From Candidatus Desulfobacillus denitrificans (GTDB lineage Bacteria; Pseudomonadota; Gammaproteobacteria; Burkholderiales; Rhodocyclaceae), in the NCBI GenBank assembly GCA_017347485.1, contig AP021857.1, positions 1,407,390-1,471,389 on the forward strand: 64,000 nt of DNA. Direction: 5' to 3'. Positions 17,708 through 26,187 of the stretch are shown in pieces. The translations under genes and the position numbers were made by a program. The notes under the pieces are model-generated. The model was not told the origin of the DNA, did no database searches, and saw only the letters and a list, made by a program, of their open reading frames with translations. Positions within the stretch are counted from its first letter, which is position 1. Each line of letters begins with the position of its first letter.

Positions 17708-20290
17708 TTATTCCGACAGCCGTTTCAGCTCGTAGAGCTTCTCCAGCGCCTCGCGCGGGCTGAGGTTGTCCGGGTCGAGCGCACGCAACGCGTCCAGCGC
17801 CGGATGCGGCTCCGCCTCGACCGGCTCCGGTGCGGCGGCGAAGAGGTCGCCCTGCGGCCCGGCGTCCACTGCCCGGTTCTCCAGTTGCCTCAGCCGCCGC
17901 CTGGCGTCGCGGATGACGCTGGCGGGGATGCCGGCCAGCGCCGCCACCTGGATGCCGTAGCTCTGGCTGGCCGGGCCTTCCTCGACGGCGTGCAGGAAAA
18001 CGATCGTGTGGCCGTGCTCGACGGCATCCAGATGCACGTTGGCGCACTCGGCGTAGTCCTCGGCCAGCCGCGTCAGTTCGAAGTAGTGCGTCGAGAAGAG
18101 GGCGTAGCCGCGGTTCTTCTCCAGCAGGTGGCGGGCGATGGCGAAGGCCAGCGCCATGCCGTCGAAGGTCGACGTGCCGCGCCCCACCTCGTCCATCAGC
18201 ACCAGGCTGTGCTCGGTGGCGCCGTGCAGGATGGCGGCGGCCTCGGTCATCTCGACCATGAAGGTGGAGCGGCCCGAGGCGAGGTCGTCCGAGGCGCCGA
18301 TGCGCGTGTAGATGGCGTCGACCGGGCCGATGCGGGCGGCCTTTGCCGGGACGAAGGCGCCGCAGTGGGCGAGCAGCACGATCAGCGCCACCTGGCGCAT
18401 GTAGGTCGACTTGCCGCCCATGTTGGGACCGGTGACGAGCAGCATGCGCCGCGCCGGGTCGAAGCGGCAGTCGTTGGCGATGAAGCTGTCGACCTGGCCT
18501 TCCACCACCGGGTGGCGGCCGGCCTCGATTTCCAGGGAGAATGAATCCGTGAATTGCGGCCGGCACCAGTTCCGGCGCACCGAGATGGCGGCGAAGGCGG
18601 CGAGGCCGTCCGCCAGCGCCACGGCGCGGGCGATGCGCTGCAGCGCCGGGATGTCGGCGGCGAGCCGCGTCAACAGCTCCTCGTAGAGCAATTTCTCGCG
18701 CGAGAGCGCCCGCTCCTGCGCCGAGAGCGCCTTGTCCTCGAAGGCCTTCAGCTCAGGCGTGATGTAGCGCTCGGCGTTCTTCAGCGTCTGGCGGCGGCGG
18801 TAGTCGTCCGGCACCTTGCCGGCGTTGGCATGGCTGACCTCGATGTAGAAGCCATGCACCCGGTTGTATTCGACGCGCAGGTTGGCGATGCCGCTGCGGG
18901 CGCGCTCGCGCGCCTCCAGCTCGAGCAGGAAGGCGCCGCAGTTCTGCTGGATGGCGCGCAGCTCGTCGAGCTCGCCGTCGTAGCCTTCGGCGATGACGCC
19001 GCCGTCGCGCAACACCGCCGAGGGCTCCGGCGCGATGGCGCGGACGAGCAGGTCGAGGCAATCGGCCGGCGTGGAGAGATCGGCATGCAGGGTGCGCAAC
19101 CCGGCGGCCTGCGCCGCCGCCAGCGGCGCGCGCAGCGCCGCCAGTCCGGCCAGGCTGTCGCGCAGGGCGGACAAGTCACGCGGACGCGCGCTGCGCAAGG
19201 CGATGCGCGCGGTGATGCGCTCGATGTCGGCGCAGCCGCGCAGCGCGGCCTGCAGCGCGGCGAAGGGACCGTGGCCAGCCTCGCCGGCGAGTTCCGCGAC
19301 GGCTTCGTGGCGCGCCGCCGCGGCGCTGCGATCGGCGAGCGGGTGGTGCAGGCAGTGGCGCAGCCAGCGCGAGCCCATCGCGGTGCGGCAATCGTCTGAC
19401 AGCGAGAGCAGGGTCGGCGCCGGCTCGCCGCGCAGGGTTTCGGTCAGTTCCAGGTTGCGCCGCGTGGCGGCATCCAGGCGCAGCCATTCGCTCTCGCGCT
19501 CGAGGGTGAGGGTGGTGATGTGGGCGAGCGCCTGGTTCTGCGTCGTCTTGGCGTACTGGTAGAGGGCGCCGGCGGCGGCCAGCGCGGCGGTCGGCGCCTC
19601 GGCGGCGGATTCGGGCAGGAAGGCGGCGAGGTCGCGCGTGCCGAAATGCGAAGTCAGTCCGCGCGAGGCGGCGTCGCGGTCGAAGTGCCAGTCGGGCAGG
19701 CGCCGGATCGGCGCGGCCGCGTTGTCCGGGTAGCCCGGCGGCGTCCCGTCCGGCACGAGGATCTCGGCCGGGCGCAGGCGCTCGAGCTGGGCGGCCAGCG
19801 CGCCGGGGCCGATCTCCAGCAGGCGGAAATCGCCGTTGGCGAGGTTGAGCCAGGCCAGGCCGACGAGGTTCTTCTGCGGGGCCAGGGCCAGCAGCAGGGA
19901 ATCGGATTTGTCGTCGAGCAGGGCCGAGTCGGTGAGCGTGCCCGGCGTGACGATGCGGGTCACCGCCCGCTCGACCGGGCCTTTCGAGGCGGCCGGGTCG
20001 CCGACCTGCTCGCAGATCACCACCGATTCGCCGAGCTTCACCAGCCGCGCCAGGTACTGTTCGACGGCATGGAAGGGCACGCCGGCCATGCGGATCGGCC
20101 GTCCGGCCGACTGGCCGCGCGTGGTCAGGGTGATGTCGAGCAGGCGCGCGGCCTTTTCCGCGTCCTCGTGGAACAGCTCGTAGAAATCCCCCATGCGGTA
20201 GAACAGCAGCAAGTCCGGGTACTGCGCCTTGAGGCGCAGGTACTGCTGCATCATCGGGGTGTGCTGGGACAGCTCGGTGTGGAGGTTCAT
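17708..20290 (-). CDS. mutS: DNA mismatch repair protein MutS
   Basis: 860 aa, a normal MutS length. The mismatch-reading Phe-x-Glu-type motif is in [13 protein letters not shown] near the N-terminus; connector, lever and clamp regions follow, then the ATPase with Walker [15 protein letters not shown] and Walker [16 protein letters not shown]. MutS binds mispairs as a dimer and recruits MutL. ATG 20290 ([18 protein letters not shown]) matches family starts; the frame continues to 20344 without support. The gene is convergent with slyD, with stops 29 bases apart and an ACTGACTTTTT word between them, and divergent from the NarX-like kinase. Confidence 0.97.
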   Translation of the reverse strand: MNLHTELSQHTPMMQQYLRLKAQYPDLLLFYRMGDFYELFHEDAEKAARLLDITLTTRGQSAGRPIRMAGVPFHAVEQYLARLVKLGESVVICEQVGDPAASKGPVERAVTRIVTPGTLTDSALLDDKSDSLLLALAPQKNLVGLAWLNLANGDFRLLEIGPGALAAQLERLRPAEILVPDGTPPGYPDNAAAPIRRLPDWHFDRDAASRGLTSHFGTRDLAAFLPESAAEAPTAALAAAGALYQYAKTTQNQALAHITTLTLERESEWLRLDAATRRNLELTETLRGEPAPTLLSLSDDCRTAMGSRWLRHCLHHPLADRSAAAARHEAVAELAGEAGHGPFAALQAALRGCADIERITARIALRSARPRDLSALRDSLAGLAALRAPLAAAQAAGLRTLHADLSTPADCLDLLVRAIAPEPSAVLRDGGVIAEGYDGELDELRAIQQNCGAFLLELEARERARSGIANLRVEYNRVHGFYIEVSHANAGKVPDDYRRRQTLKNAERYITPELKAFEDKALSAQERALSREKLLYEELLTRLAADIPALQRIARAVALADGLAAFAAISVRRNWCRPQFTDSFSLEIEAGRHPVVEGQVDSFIANDCRFDPARRMLLVTGPNMGGKSTYMRQVALIVLLAHCGAFVPAKAARIGPVDAIYTRIGASDDLASGRSTFMVEMTEAAAILHGATEHSLVLMDEVGRGTSTFDGMALAFAIARHLLEKNRGYALFSTHYFELTRLAEDYAECANVHLDAVEHGHTIVFLHAVEEGPASQSYGIQVAALAGIPASVIRDARRRLRQLENRAVDAGPQGDLFAAAPEPVEAEPHPALDALRALDPDNLSPREALEKLYELKRLSE

Positions 20291-20407
20291 GGCGGCCGCG
20301 CGGCAGGCGCGTATCTTAGCCGAGAAAGGGAGAGCTGGCCGCAAACAGGTTTGCGCTGCGGCGCAGCAATCTGAATATTATGGCGAAAGCTAAAGAAATC
20401 CGCCGAT

Positions 20408-20426
20408 TCGACGATAATATTGTCGA
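20408..20426. promoter_or_regulatory. 19-base dyad, candidate operator upstream of NarX-like kinase
   Basis: TCGACgATAaTATtGTCGA is a dyad with only the centre and one symmetric pair unmatched. It lies about 118 bases before the kinase ATG in an AT-rich pocket (with GAATATTATGG at 20372) between the divergent mutS and kinase genes, so it could be a repressor or activator site. The binding protein is unknown. Confidence 0.4.
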
Positions 20427-20460
20427 TACGGGCGGCAGGATGCCGTCCGCCAGTCGCTGT

Positions 20461-20543
20461 TGATCCTTTCTTCCTGCCTCGCCCCCGCAGGTGTTCGTGA
20501 CAGCGCGAGCCTTCAGGCTCGCACTGCGGGAGATCCTTGCATC
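20461..20543 (+). promoter_or_regulatory. Two-hairpin leader A, shared with the second NarX-like gene
   Basis: The block begins TGATCCTTTCTTCCTGCC and holds stem 1, CCTGC (20473-20477) with GCAGG (20487-20491) and a 9-base loop, and stem 2, GCGAGCC (20505-20511) with GGCTCGC (20516-20522). The same arrangement stands before the gene at 33378, where stem 2 is GCAAGC/GCTTGC, a compensating G-C to A-T change. GGGAG at 20528-20532 is the likely ribosome site. A structured mRNA leader is a reasonable reading. Confidence 0.5.
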
Positions 20544-22817
20544 ATGCGGGCCGAAGAACAGACAATCCAGACAGGCGTACCGGCCATGGCAGCGGCCAGG
20601 CTGCCTTCCCTGCGCCTGAGCCTCGGCCGCAAATTCCTGCTCGTCTTTGCCGCCCTGGCGGTGGTCGGGCTGTCGAACTGGCTGGTGGTCGGCTCGATGC
20701 TGGCGCAACTGCGCGGCGCGACCTCGCTGGTGAACCTCGTGGGCAGCATCCGCTGGACCAGCCAGCGCATCCAGCTGGATCTGGCGCGCCTGGCGGCAGG
20801 AAAATCCAGCCAGGCGGAAATCCGGCAGGGCCTCGGCCGGCTCGACGAGATGATCCGCTCGCTGTCGGATGGCGGCAACGCGACGGGATTCGAGGTGCGC
20901 GAGCCGGCGGCCACCCTGGGGCCGTCCAGCGCGCCGTTGCAGCGGATTCTGCTCGACTACCGCGCCGACGTGCTTGCCGCTCTCGACGACATCCAGGCCG
21001 GCCGCGATCCGGATCGCGCCCTGGACTCGCTGTTCGGGCGCGGCAACGAAATGCTCAACCGCGCCGATGCCGCGGCGGCCGCGCTGAGCCAGCCCATCGG
21101 ACAGGTCGAACGCGACGCTGCCTTCGGTCTGTACTTTCTCGCCCTGCTCGACATCGCCATCCTGGCGGCCGCCCTGCTGGCCATCCGCGCCTGGATCGTG
21201 CAGCCGCTGCGAAAGCTGATGCTGACCAGCCGGCGCTTCGCCGGGGGGGAGTACCACGTCCGCACGCAGATCGATGCGGCGGACGAGATCGGCGACCTCG
21301 CGCGCACCTTCGATCGCATGGCCGGCGACATCCAGCACGACATGAGCCGGACCGCCGGCAACCTGCGGGAAATCGAGAAATCGCAGGCGCTGCTGCGCAA
21401 GGTGCTGGAGACCCTGCCGGTCGGCGTCTGGGTGACCGACGGCGGCGGCCGCGTCGTCCTGGAAAACCCGGCCGGCCAGCGCCTGCGGGCCGGGGCGGAA
21501 GCGGCCGGGACGGCGGGCAGCGGGAAAGGCCAGGACGGGCGGGCCGGCGGCGGCAAGCGGATCGGGCATGGCGAATCGGCGCTGGAGCGTGCCCTGGCCG
21601 GGGGCGAAGCCACGCTCGGCGAGATCATCGAGATCCGCGGCGTCGACGGCCACCACCGGACCGTCCTCCACTCGACGGCTCCCCTGGTCGGTCCGCGCGG
21701 CGAGATCGAGGGGGCCATCGTCGTCAACGAGGACATCACCGAGCGCCGCAAGGCGGTAGAGGAATTGCGCGTCAGCAAGGAACTGTTCCAGACCACCTTC
21801 GACTCGGCGGCGGTGGGCATGGCCCTGTACGACCTGTCCGGACGCTTCCTGCTCGCCAACGGCGCGCTGCGCGAGATGCTCGGCTTCGGCGAGGACGAGC
21901 TGCTGCGCATGAACCTGCGGGAGCTTGCCCATGCCGACGACCAGGCCAAGGACGACGATCTCGCGCATCGGGTGCTGGACGGCGCCTTGAGCCGCTACGC
22001 CGTGGAAAAACGCCTGCATCGCCGCGACGGCGGCGTCGTCTGGGTCATGCTGTCGGTGGCCCTGGTGCGGGACAGGGAGCAGGCGCCGCTGTACTTCATC
22101 GGCCAGATGATCGACATCTCCCCGCGCAAGGCGATGGAACAGGAGCTGATCGCCTCGCGCGCGCGCCTGCGCGAACTGGCGGCCTACCATGACAGCGTGC
22201 GCGAGGAGGAACGCAAGCGCATCGCCCTGGAAATCCACGACGAGCTGGGGCAGCTGCTGACCGCCCTGAAAATGGACATTTCCCTGCTGCGCATGCAGTT
22301 CGGCGCCGACCCGGATGTCGGACGGAGAACCAACGACATGCGCGAGCTGGTGGAGAAGACCATCGGCGTGGTGCGCCAGGTGGCGGCCAACCTGCGGCCG
22401 GCGGCGCTGAACCTGGGCATCGGCGCGGCCCTGGAATGGCTGGTGGAGGATTTCGGGCAGCGCACGGGCATCGCCTACGAGCTGGATTTCTCCGGCGGCG
22501 AGATCGCCCTCGACGACCTGCGGGCGACGGCCATCTTCCGCATCGTGCAGGAATCGCTGACCAACGTCATGCGGCATGCCGCCGCCGCCTCGGTGGCGGT
22601 CGGCCTGCGGCGCGACGGCGCGGCGCTGCGCCTGGAAATACGGGACGACGGCCGGGGATTCGACTACCAGGCGACCCGGCACGGCCCCTCCTTCGGCCTG
22701 CTCGGCATCCGCGAACGGGTGCGCGGGCTGGGCGGCACGCTTGACGTCGATAGCGGCCCGGGGCGGGGCACGCTCGTCTCGATTTGCATACCCCATCCCA
22801 CGGAGCACGCGGCATGA
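20544..22817 (+). CDS. NarX-like membrane sensor histidine kinase (PilJ/NarX-type N-terminus, HAMP, PAS, PAS, HisKA_3)
   Basis: 757 aa from ATG 20544. Membrane helix 1 (FLLVFAALAVVGLSNWLVVG) is followed by a periplasmic helical domain with a P-box-like motif, NLVGSIRWTSQRIQLDLAR, similar to the nitrate-binding helix of NarX; helix 2 is FLALLDIAILAAALLAI. HAMP, two PAS domains and a HisKA_3 kinase follow, with His565 in RIALEIHDELGQLL and ATP-binding DDGRGFDY and FGLLGIRERV. The stop overlaps the start of the NarL-family regulator (ATGA), clearly its partner. The ligand could be nitrate or nitrite by analogy, but the P-box is divergent (Trp replaces Met), so this is uncertain. Confidence 0.88.
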   Translation: MRAEEQTIQTGVPAMAAARLPSLRLSLGRKFLLVFAALAVVGLSNWLVVGSMLAQLRGATSLVNLVGSIRWTSQRIQLDLARLAAGKSSQAEIRQGLGRLDEMIRSLSDGGNATGFEVREPAATLGPSSAPLQRILLDYRADVLAALDDIQAGRDPDRALDSLFGRGNEMLNRADAAAAALSQPIGQVERDAAFGLYFLALLDIAILAAALLAIRAWIVQPLRKLMLTSRRFAGGEYHVRTQIDAADEIGDLARTFDRMAGDIQHDMSRTAGNLREIEKSQALLRKVLETLPVGVWVTDGGGRVVLENPAGQRLRAGAEAAGTAGSGKGQDGRAGGGKRIGHGESALERALAGGEATLGEIIEIRGVDGHHRTVLHSTAPLVGPRGEIEGAIVVNEDITERRKAVEELRVSKELFQTTFDSAAVGMALYDLSGRFLLANGALREMLGFGEDELLRMNLRELAHADDQAKDDDLAHRVLDGALSRYAVEKRLHRRDGGVVWVMLSVALVRDREQAPLYFIGQMIDISPRKAMEQELIASRARLRELAAYHDSVREEERKRIALEIHDELGQLLTALKMDISLLRMQFGADPDVGRRTNDMRELVEKTIGVVRQVAANLRPAALNLGIGAALEWLVEDFGQRTGIAYELDFSGGEIALDDLRATAIFRIVQESLTNVMRHAAAASVAVGLRRDGAALRLEIRDDGRGFDYQATRHGPSFGLLGIRERVRGLGGTLDVDSGPGRGTLVSICIPHPTEHAA

Positions 22818-23446
22818 TCCGCATATTGATCGCCGACGACCACGCCATCGTGCGCGGCGGCCTGAAGCAGATCGTCGCCACCACCACCGACATCGTGGCG
22901 GCCGGCGAGGCCACCCACGGCGCCGAGGTGATCGACAAGGTGCGCCAGGCCGAGCTCGACCTGCTGCTGCTGGACATGACCATGCCCGGCCTGAGCGGGG
23001 TCGATCTGGTGCGTCGCGTGCGGACGGACAAGCCGGGCCTGCCGATCCTGGTGCTGAGCATGCACAACGAGGGCCAGGTGGTGTCGCGCGCCCTGCGCGC
23101 CGGCGCCACCGGCTACGTCACCAAGGACAGCGATCCGGCCATCCTGCTCGCCGCCATCCGCAAGGTGGCGGCCGGCGGCCGCTTCATCGATCCGGCGCTG
23201 GTCGACGCCATCGTCTTCGATGCCGGCAATGGCGACCGGCCGCCGCACGACCTGCTCTCCGACCGCGAGTTCCAGGTGCTGCAGAAGATCGTCGCCGGCG
23301 AGGCCATCGGCGAGATCGGCGCCGCGCTGAATCTGAGCGCCAAGACCATCAGCACGCACAAGATGCGCCTGATGCAGGAAATCGGCGTGGACAACAACGC
23401 CGACCTCATCCGCTATGCCCTCCGGCATGGCCTGGCGCAGGAATAG
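22814..23446 (+). CDS. NarL/FixJ-family response regulator
   Basis: 210 aa: receiver domain 1-120 (MIRILIADDHAIVRGG; LLLLDMTMPGLSGVDLV with the phosphoacceptor Asp; TKDSD near the conserved Lys) and a C-terminal LuxR-type helix-turn-helix (LLSDREFQVLQKIVAGEAIG, then LSAKTISTHKMRLMQEIG). It is translationally coupled to the NarX-like kinase by a 4-base overlap. A pair of dyad motifs lies just downstream at 23471-23510, in front of the next operon, and may be its target. Confidence 0.95.
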   Translation: MIRILIADDHAIVRGGLKQIVATTTDIVAAGEATHGAEVIDKVRQAELDLLLLDMTMPGLSGVDLVRRVRTDKPGLPILVLSMHNEGQVVSRALRAGATGYVTKDSDPAILLAAIRKVAAGGRFIDPALVDAIVFDAGNGDRPPHDLLSDREFQVLQKIVAGEAIGEIGAALNLSAKTISTHKMRLMQEIGVDNNADLIRYALRHGLAQE

Positions 23447-23470
23447 CGCGCCTTTCCCGTTTTTCCCCTT

Positions 23471-23510
23471 GTAGGTGTTTTTCCGACAGGCCGTAGGCGC
23501 ATGCCGACAG
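23471..23510. promoter_or_regulatory. Two tandem dyads, candidate operator of the signalling operon
   Basis: GTAGGTGTTTTTCCGACAG (23471-23489) and GTAGGCGCATGCCGACAG (23493-23510) form a direct repeat with 22-base spacing, and each is itself an inverted repeat with half-sites GTMGG. Two-turn spacing suits two bound dimers. It precedes the single-domain regulator by about 100 bases and follows the NarL-type gene, which makes that regulator the obvious candidate binder (inference). Confidence 0.5.
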
Positions 23511-23608
23511 CCAAAACAGTCAAAGCCTAAAGCAATTTCCGGCTTTTCCGACTCTTGAACCCGGGGGCCGGCGTCGTTACTCCCGTCAACAGGACGGATC
23601 ACGTGACG

Positions 23609-23968
23609 ATGAAATTGCTGATAGTCGAGGATTCGCAGCCGGTGAGAAACCGCCTGCGCGCCATTCTGTCGAGCCTGCCCGGGGTGCAGGCCGAGGAGGC
23701 GGCGGACATTCGCCAGGGCACGGCGCGCTTCCGCGAACTGGCGCCGGAAATGGTGATCCTCGATGTCCTGCTGCCGGATGGCAGCGGCCTCGACCTGCTG
23801 GGCGTGATCAAGCAGGAACGGCCGGCTACCCGCGTGCTGATGTTCAGCAATTACACCCTCTACCGCAAGCGCTGCGTGGCGGAAGGGGCGGACTACTTCT
23901 TCGACAAGACGATGGAACTGGAGAGCCTGACGTCGACCGTCAGGCAACTGGCGGAGGCAAGCGCGTGA
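23609..23968 (+). CDS. Single-domain response regulator
   Basis: 119 aa, only a receiver domain: [20 protein letters not shown] with the acidic pair, [19 protein letters not shown] with the phosphoacceptor Asp, and FFDKTMELE with the conserved Lys. No output domain exists, so it probably works by protein contact, as CheY does. ATG 23609 follows AGGACGG. It overlaps the next gene (MCP-like protein) by GTGA and so belongs to the chemosensory operon. It resembles receivers of the type seen in NarL-like proteins more than CheY. Confidence 0.88.
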   Translation: MKLLIVEDSQPVRNRLRAILSSLPGVQAEEAADIRQGTARFRELAPEMVILDVLLPDGSGLDLLGVIKQERPATRVLMFSNYTLYRKRCVAEGADYFFDKTMELESLTSTVRQLAEASA

Positions 23969-25161
23969 CGAACGGGACGGACAAATCGGCGGAGCGGGAA
24001 GCGGGCCTGCCCTGGCTGCAGGCGCCCGCGACGGGCGTGGCCGGCGCGGCGCTGCTGCTGGTCGCCGGCGGCCCGAGCGCGACCCATCTGGGGCTGGCGG
24101 CCCTGCTGCTGGCGGTCGGCTTCGGGGCCGGGCGCCAGGCGCTGGGCGCCGGCCGACGCCGCCTGCGCGAGGCCGGGGAGGCGGCCGAGGCAAGGCAGCG
24201 CGCCGCCGAGGCGGAGCGGGCGGCCCGGGACAATGCCCGCGGGCTGGATGCCCTGTGCCGCAGCGTGCTGCCGATCTGGGCGCGGCAGATCGACGCCGCG
24301 CGCAGGCACACCGAGGACGCCATCACCGCCCTCTCCGGGCGCTTCGCCGGCATCGCCGAGAAACTCGAGGCGGCCGAGGCGGCGGCGCGCGATGCCGCCG
24401 GCGGCATGGGCCACGGCGGCATGATTGAAATCCTGGATATCACCCGGTCCGACCTCGATGCCATCACGCGCACCCTGCAGGCGGCCCAGGAAACCAAGCA
24501 GGAAATGATGAACGACATCGCCTACCTGGCGGGGTTTACCGGGGAACTGAAGAAAATGGCGGTGGAAGTCGGCAGCATCGCCGGCCAGACCAACCTGCTG
24601 GCGCTGAATGCCGCGATCGAGGCGGCGCGCGCCGGCGAGGCCGGGCGCGGCTTCGCGGTGGTCGCCGATGCGGTGCGCAAGCTGTCCACCCAGTCCGGCG
24701 AGACGGGCAAGCGGATCACCGAGAAGGTCGAGGCCGTCAATGCCGCCATCGCCGCCACCCTGGAAGCGGCCGACCAGACGGCCCGGCGCGACGAGGCGGC
24801 CACCCACGACCGGGATTCGATGGTCTCGGGAATCCTCGCCCGCTTTTCCGCCGCCGCGCAGGCCCTCGGCGATTCCTCGGAAATCCTGCGGCGCGAGAGC
24901 AGCGGCATCCGCGGCGAGGTGGCCGACGTGCTCGTCTCGCTGCAGTTCCAGGACCGCGTCAGCCAGATGCTGGTGCACATCCAGAGCGACCTGGAAAAGC
25001 TCGACCTCAAAGTGTCCGCCGCGGGCGGCGAGGGGGCGGCCTTCGATGCCGAGGCATGGCTGAACGAGCTGGCCGGCTCCTACACGATGGCGGAACAGCA
25101 CGCCGTCCATGCCGGCGGCGCGGAGGCGCGGCCGCAGGATTCCGAAATCACCTTCTTCTGA
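23965..25161 (+). CDS. MCP-like membrane signalling protein with a C-terminal CheZ-like motif
   Basis: 398 aa, GTG start overlapping the upstream stop. Two adjacent hydrophobic segments ([14 protein letters not shown] and [14 protein letters not shown]) leave almost no periplasmic domain. After a coiled region comes the chemoreceptor tip: [20 protein letters not shown] and [15 protein letters not shown], so it can engage CheA/CheW. Near the end, [13 protein letters not shown] contains D330-x3-Q334, the same DxxxQ spacing as the catalytic Asp and Gln of CheZ (QDLTGQ). The next gene, 14 bases on, is CheY. This suggests a receptor-like protein that may also dephosphorylate CheY; that activity is inferred only from the motif. 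Confidence 0.85.
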   Translation: MTNGTDKSAEREAGLPWLQAPATGVAGAALLLVAGGPSATHLGLAALLLAVGFGAGRQALGAGRRRLREAGEAAEARQRAAEAERAARDNARGLDALCRSVLPIWARQIDAARRHTEDAITALSGRFAGIAEKLEAAEAAARDAAGGMGHGGMIEILDITRSDLDAITRTLQAAQETKQEMMNDIAYLAGFTGELKKMAVEVGSIAGQTNLLALNAAIEAARAGEAGRGFAVVADAVRKLSTQSGETGKRITEKVEAVNAAIAATLEAADQTARRDEAATHDRDSMVSGILARFSAAAQALGDSSEILRRESSGIRGEVADVLVSLQFQDRVSQMLVHIQSDLEKLDLKVSAAGGEGAAFDAEAWLNELAGSYTMAEQHAVHAGGAEARPQDSEITFF

Positions 25162-25175
25162 CGGGAGAAACGAGC

Positions 25176-25544
25176 ATGGCAAAGACGATTCTCGTGGTGG
25201 ACGACTCCAGCTCGCTGCGCCAGGTCGTGGGCATCGCCCTGAAGGGCGCCGGCTACGAGGTGCTCGAGGCCTGCGACGGCAAGGATGCGCTCGGCAAGCT
25301 GAACGGCAAGAAGGTGCACCTCATCATCAGCGACGTGAACATGCCGAACATGGACGGCATCGCCTTCGTCAAGGAGGTGAAGAAGATCGCCGAGCACAAG
25401 TTCGTGCCGGTCATCATGCTGACCACCGAGTCGCAGGAAGCGAAAAAGCAGGAAGGCCAGGCGGCCGGCGCCAAGGCCTGGGTGGTCAAGCCCTTCCAGC
25501 CGGCGCAGATGCTCACCGCGGTGTCCAAGCTGGTGATGCCTTGA
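25176..25544 (+). CDS. cheY: CheY-type chemotaxis response regulator
   Basis: 122 aa receiver: MAKTILVVDDSSSLRQVVG, HLIISDVNMPNMDGIAFV with the phosphoacceptor Asp, MLTTESQEAK and WVVKPFQPAQM with the conserved Lys. It is like CheY proteins that accompany CheA-STAS-type clusters. GGGAG precedes ATG 25176. The first arm of the 266-base inverted-repeat element starts on the base after its stop codon, so its transcript continues directly into that structure. Confidence 0.93.
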   Translation: MAKTILVVDDSSSLRQVVGIALKGAGYEVLEACDGKDALGKLNGKKVHLIISDVNMPNMDGIAFVKEVKKIAEHKFVPVIMLTTESQEAKKQEGQAAGAKAWVVKPFQPAQMLTAVSKLVMP

Positions 25545-25810
25545 GAACTCCTAACACAATGAAATGCGTGATGCGTTGTGCTTGGATGGCGATGGATGCT
25601 AGGCGCGGTGCGCCGCCCGCAGTCATTCTGCGGGCAAGCGCCGCAACGCCGCAGACACGCCATCCAAGCACAACCCTTCGGGGCGTCGGCGTTTGGGCGC
25701 ATCGCGTCGTTGCGGCCGCTTGTCGTGGAATAACCACTGCCTGCGCGGCCGCGCCTAGCGCTGCCCCCAAACGCCTTAGCCGCACACGCATTTCATTGTG
25801 TTAGGAGTTC
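25545..25810. repeat. 266-base MITE-like element with 26-base perfect terminal inverted repeats
   Basis: Left end 25545-25570 (GAACTCCTAACACAATGAAA...) and right end 25785-25810 (...TTTCATTGTGTTAGGAGTTC) are exact reverse complements over 26 bases. Inside are further paired arms: 25575-25591 with 25658-25674 (17 bases, exact), 25616-25622 with 25628-25634 (CCCGCAG/CTGCGGG) and 25688-25697 with 25766-25775 (GGCGTTTGGG/CCCAAACGCC). No transposase is encoded; short frames inside look like chance. It sits between cheY and the STAS gene. No clear target duplication is visible. It may be a non-autonomous mobile element or a large folded RNA that acts within the operon. Confidence 0.75.
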
Positions 25811-25836
25811 AACAGTCAGTCTGCGGAGGACGGCGC

Positions 25837-26187
25837 ATGGAGATCGGCATGCACAACAGCAACGGCCGCTGCGCGATGGCGCTGGGCGGCGAACTCACCA
25901 TCTATGCCGCCGCGGAGCTGAAGGAGCGGCTGGTCGGTGCGGTGGACGATAGCGGCGAGATGGAAATCGACCTGTCGAACGTGTCCGACATCGACAGCGC
26001 CGGGCTGCAGGTGCTGGTGCTGGCCAAGCGCCATGCCCTCGCCGCCGGCAAGACCTTGCAGATGGTTGGCCACAGCCGGCCAGTGATGGAGCTGCTCGAG
26101 CTGTACGACCTGGCGGCCCTGTTCGGCGATCCGCTGGTGATTCCAGCGCAGGAAGCGGGCCGGGACACGTGCGGGAGCAAGCCATGA
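25837..26187 (+). CDS. STAS-domain protein (anti-anti-sigma type)
   Basis: 116 aa with a single STAS domain: ALGGELTIYAAAELKERLVG, then LSNVSDIDSAGLQVLVLAK with the conserved Ser after Asp that is phosphorylated in SpoIIAA-type proteins. GGAGG precedes ATG 25837. The stop overlaps the cheA start (ATGA). In family members a Ser kinase usually controls binding to a partner; no such kinase gene is in the window, so here it may link CheA signalling to another output (inference). Confidence 0.9.
   Translation: MEIGMHNSNGRCAMALGGELTIYAAAELKERLVGAVDDSGEMEIDLSNVSDIDSAGLQVLVLAKRHALAAGKTLQMVGHSRPVMELLELYDLAALFGDPLVIPAQEAGRDTCGSKP

Noticed and set aside
20461..20543. Cyclic-di-GMP (GEMM) riboswitch
   Set aside because: The conserved GEMM core bases are absent; only two hairpins are seen.
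20316..22808. Long antisense frame opposite the NarX-like kinase
   Set aside because: Same cause; it is low-complexity and His/Gln/Arg-rich.
25545..25810. Integron attC site
   Set aside because: Length exceeds the usual attC range and the end bases do not fit the RYYYAAC/GTTRRRY core exactly; no integrase nearby.
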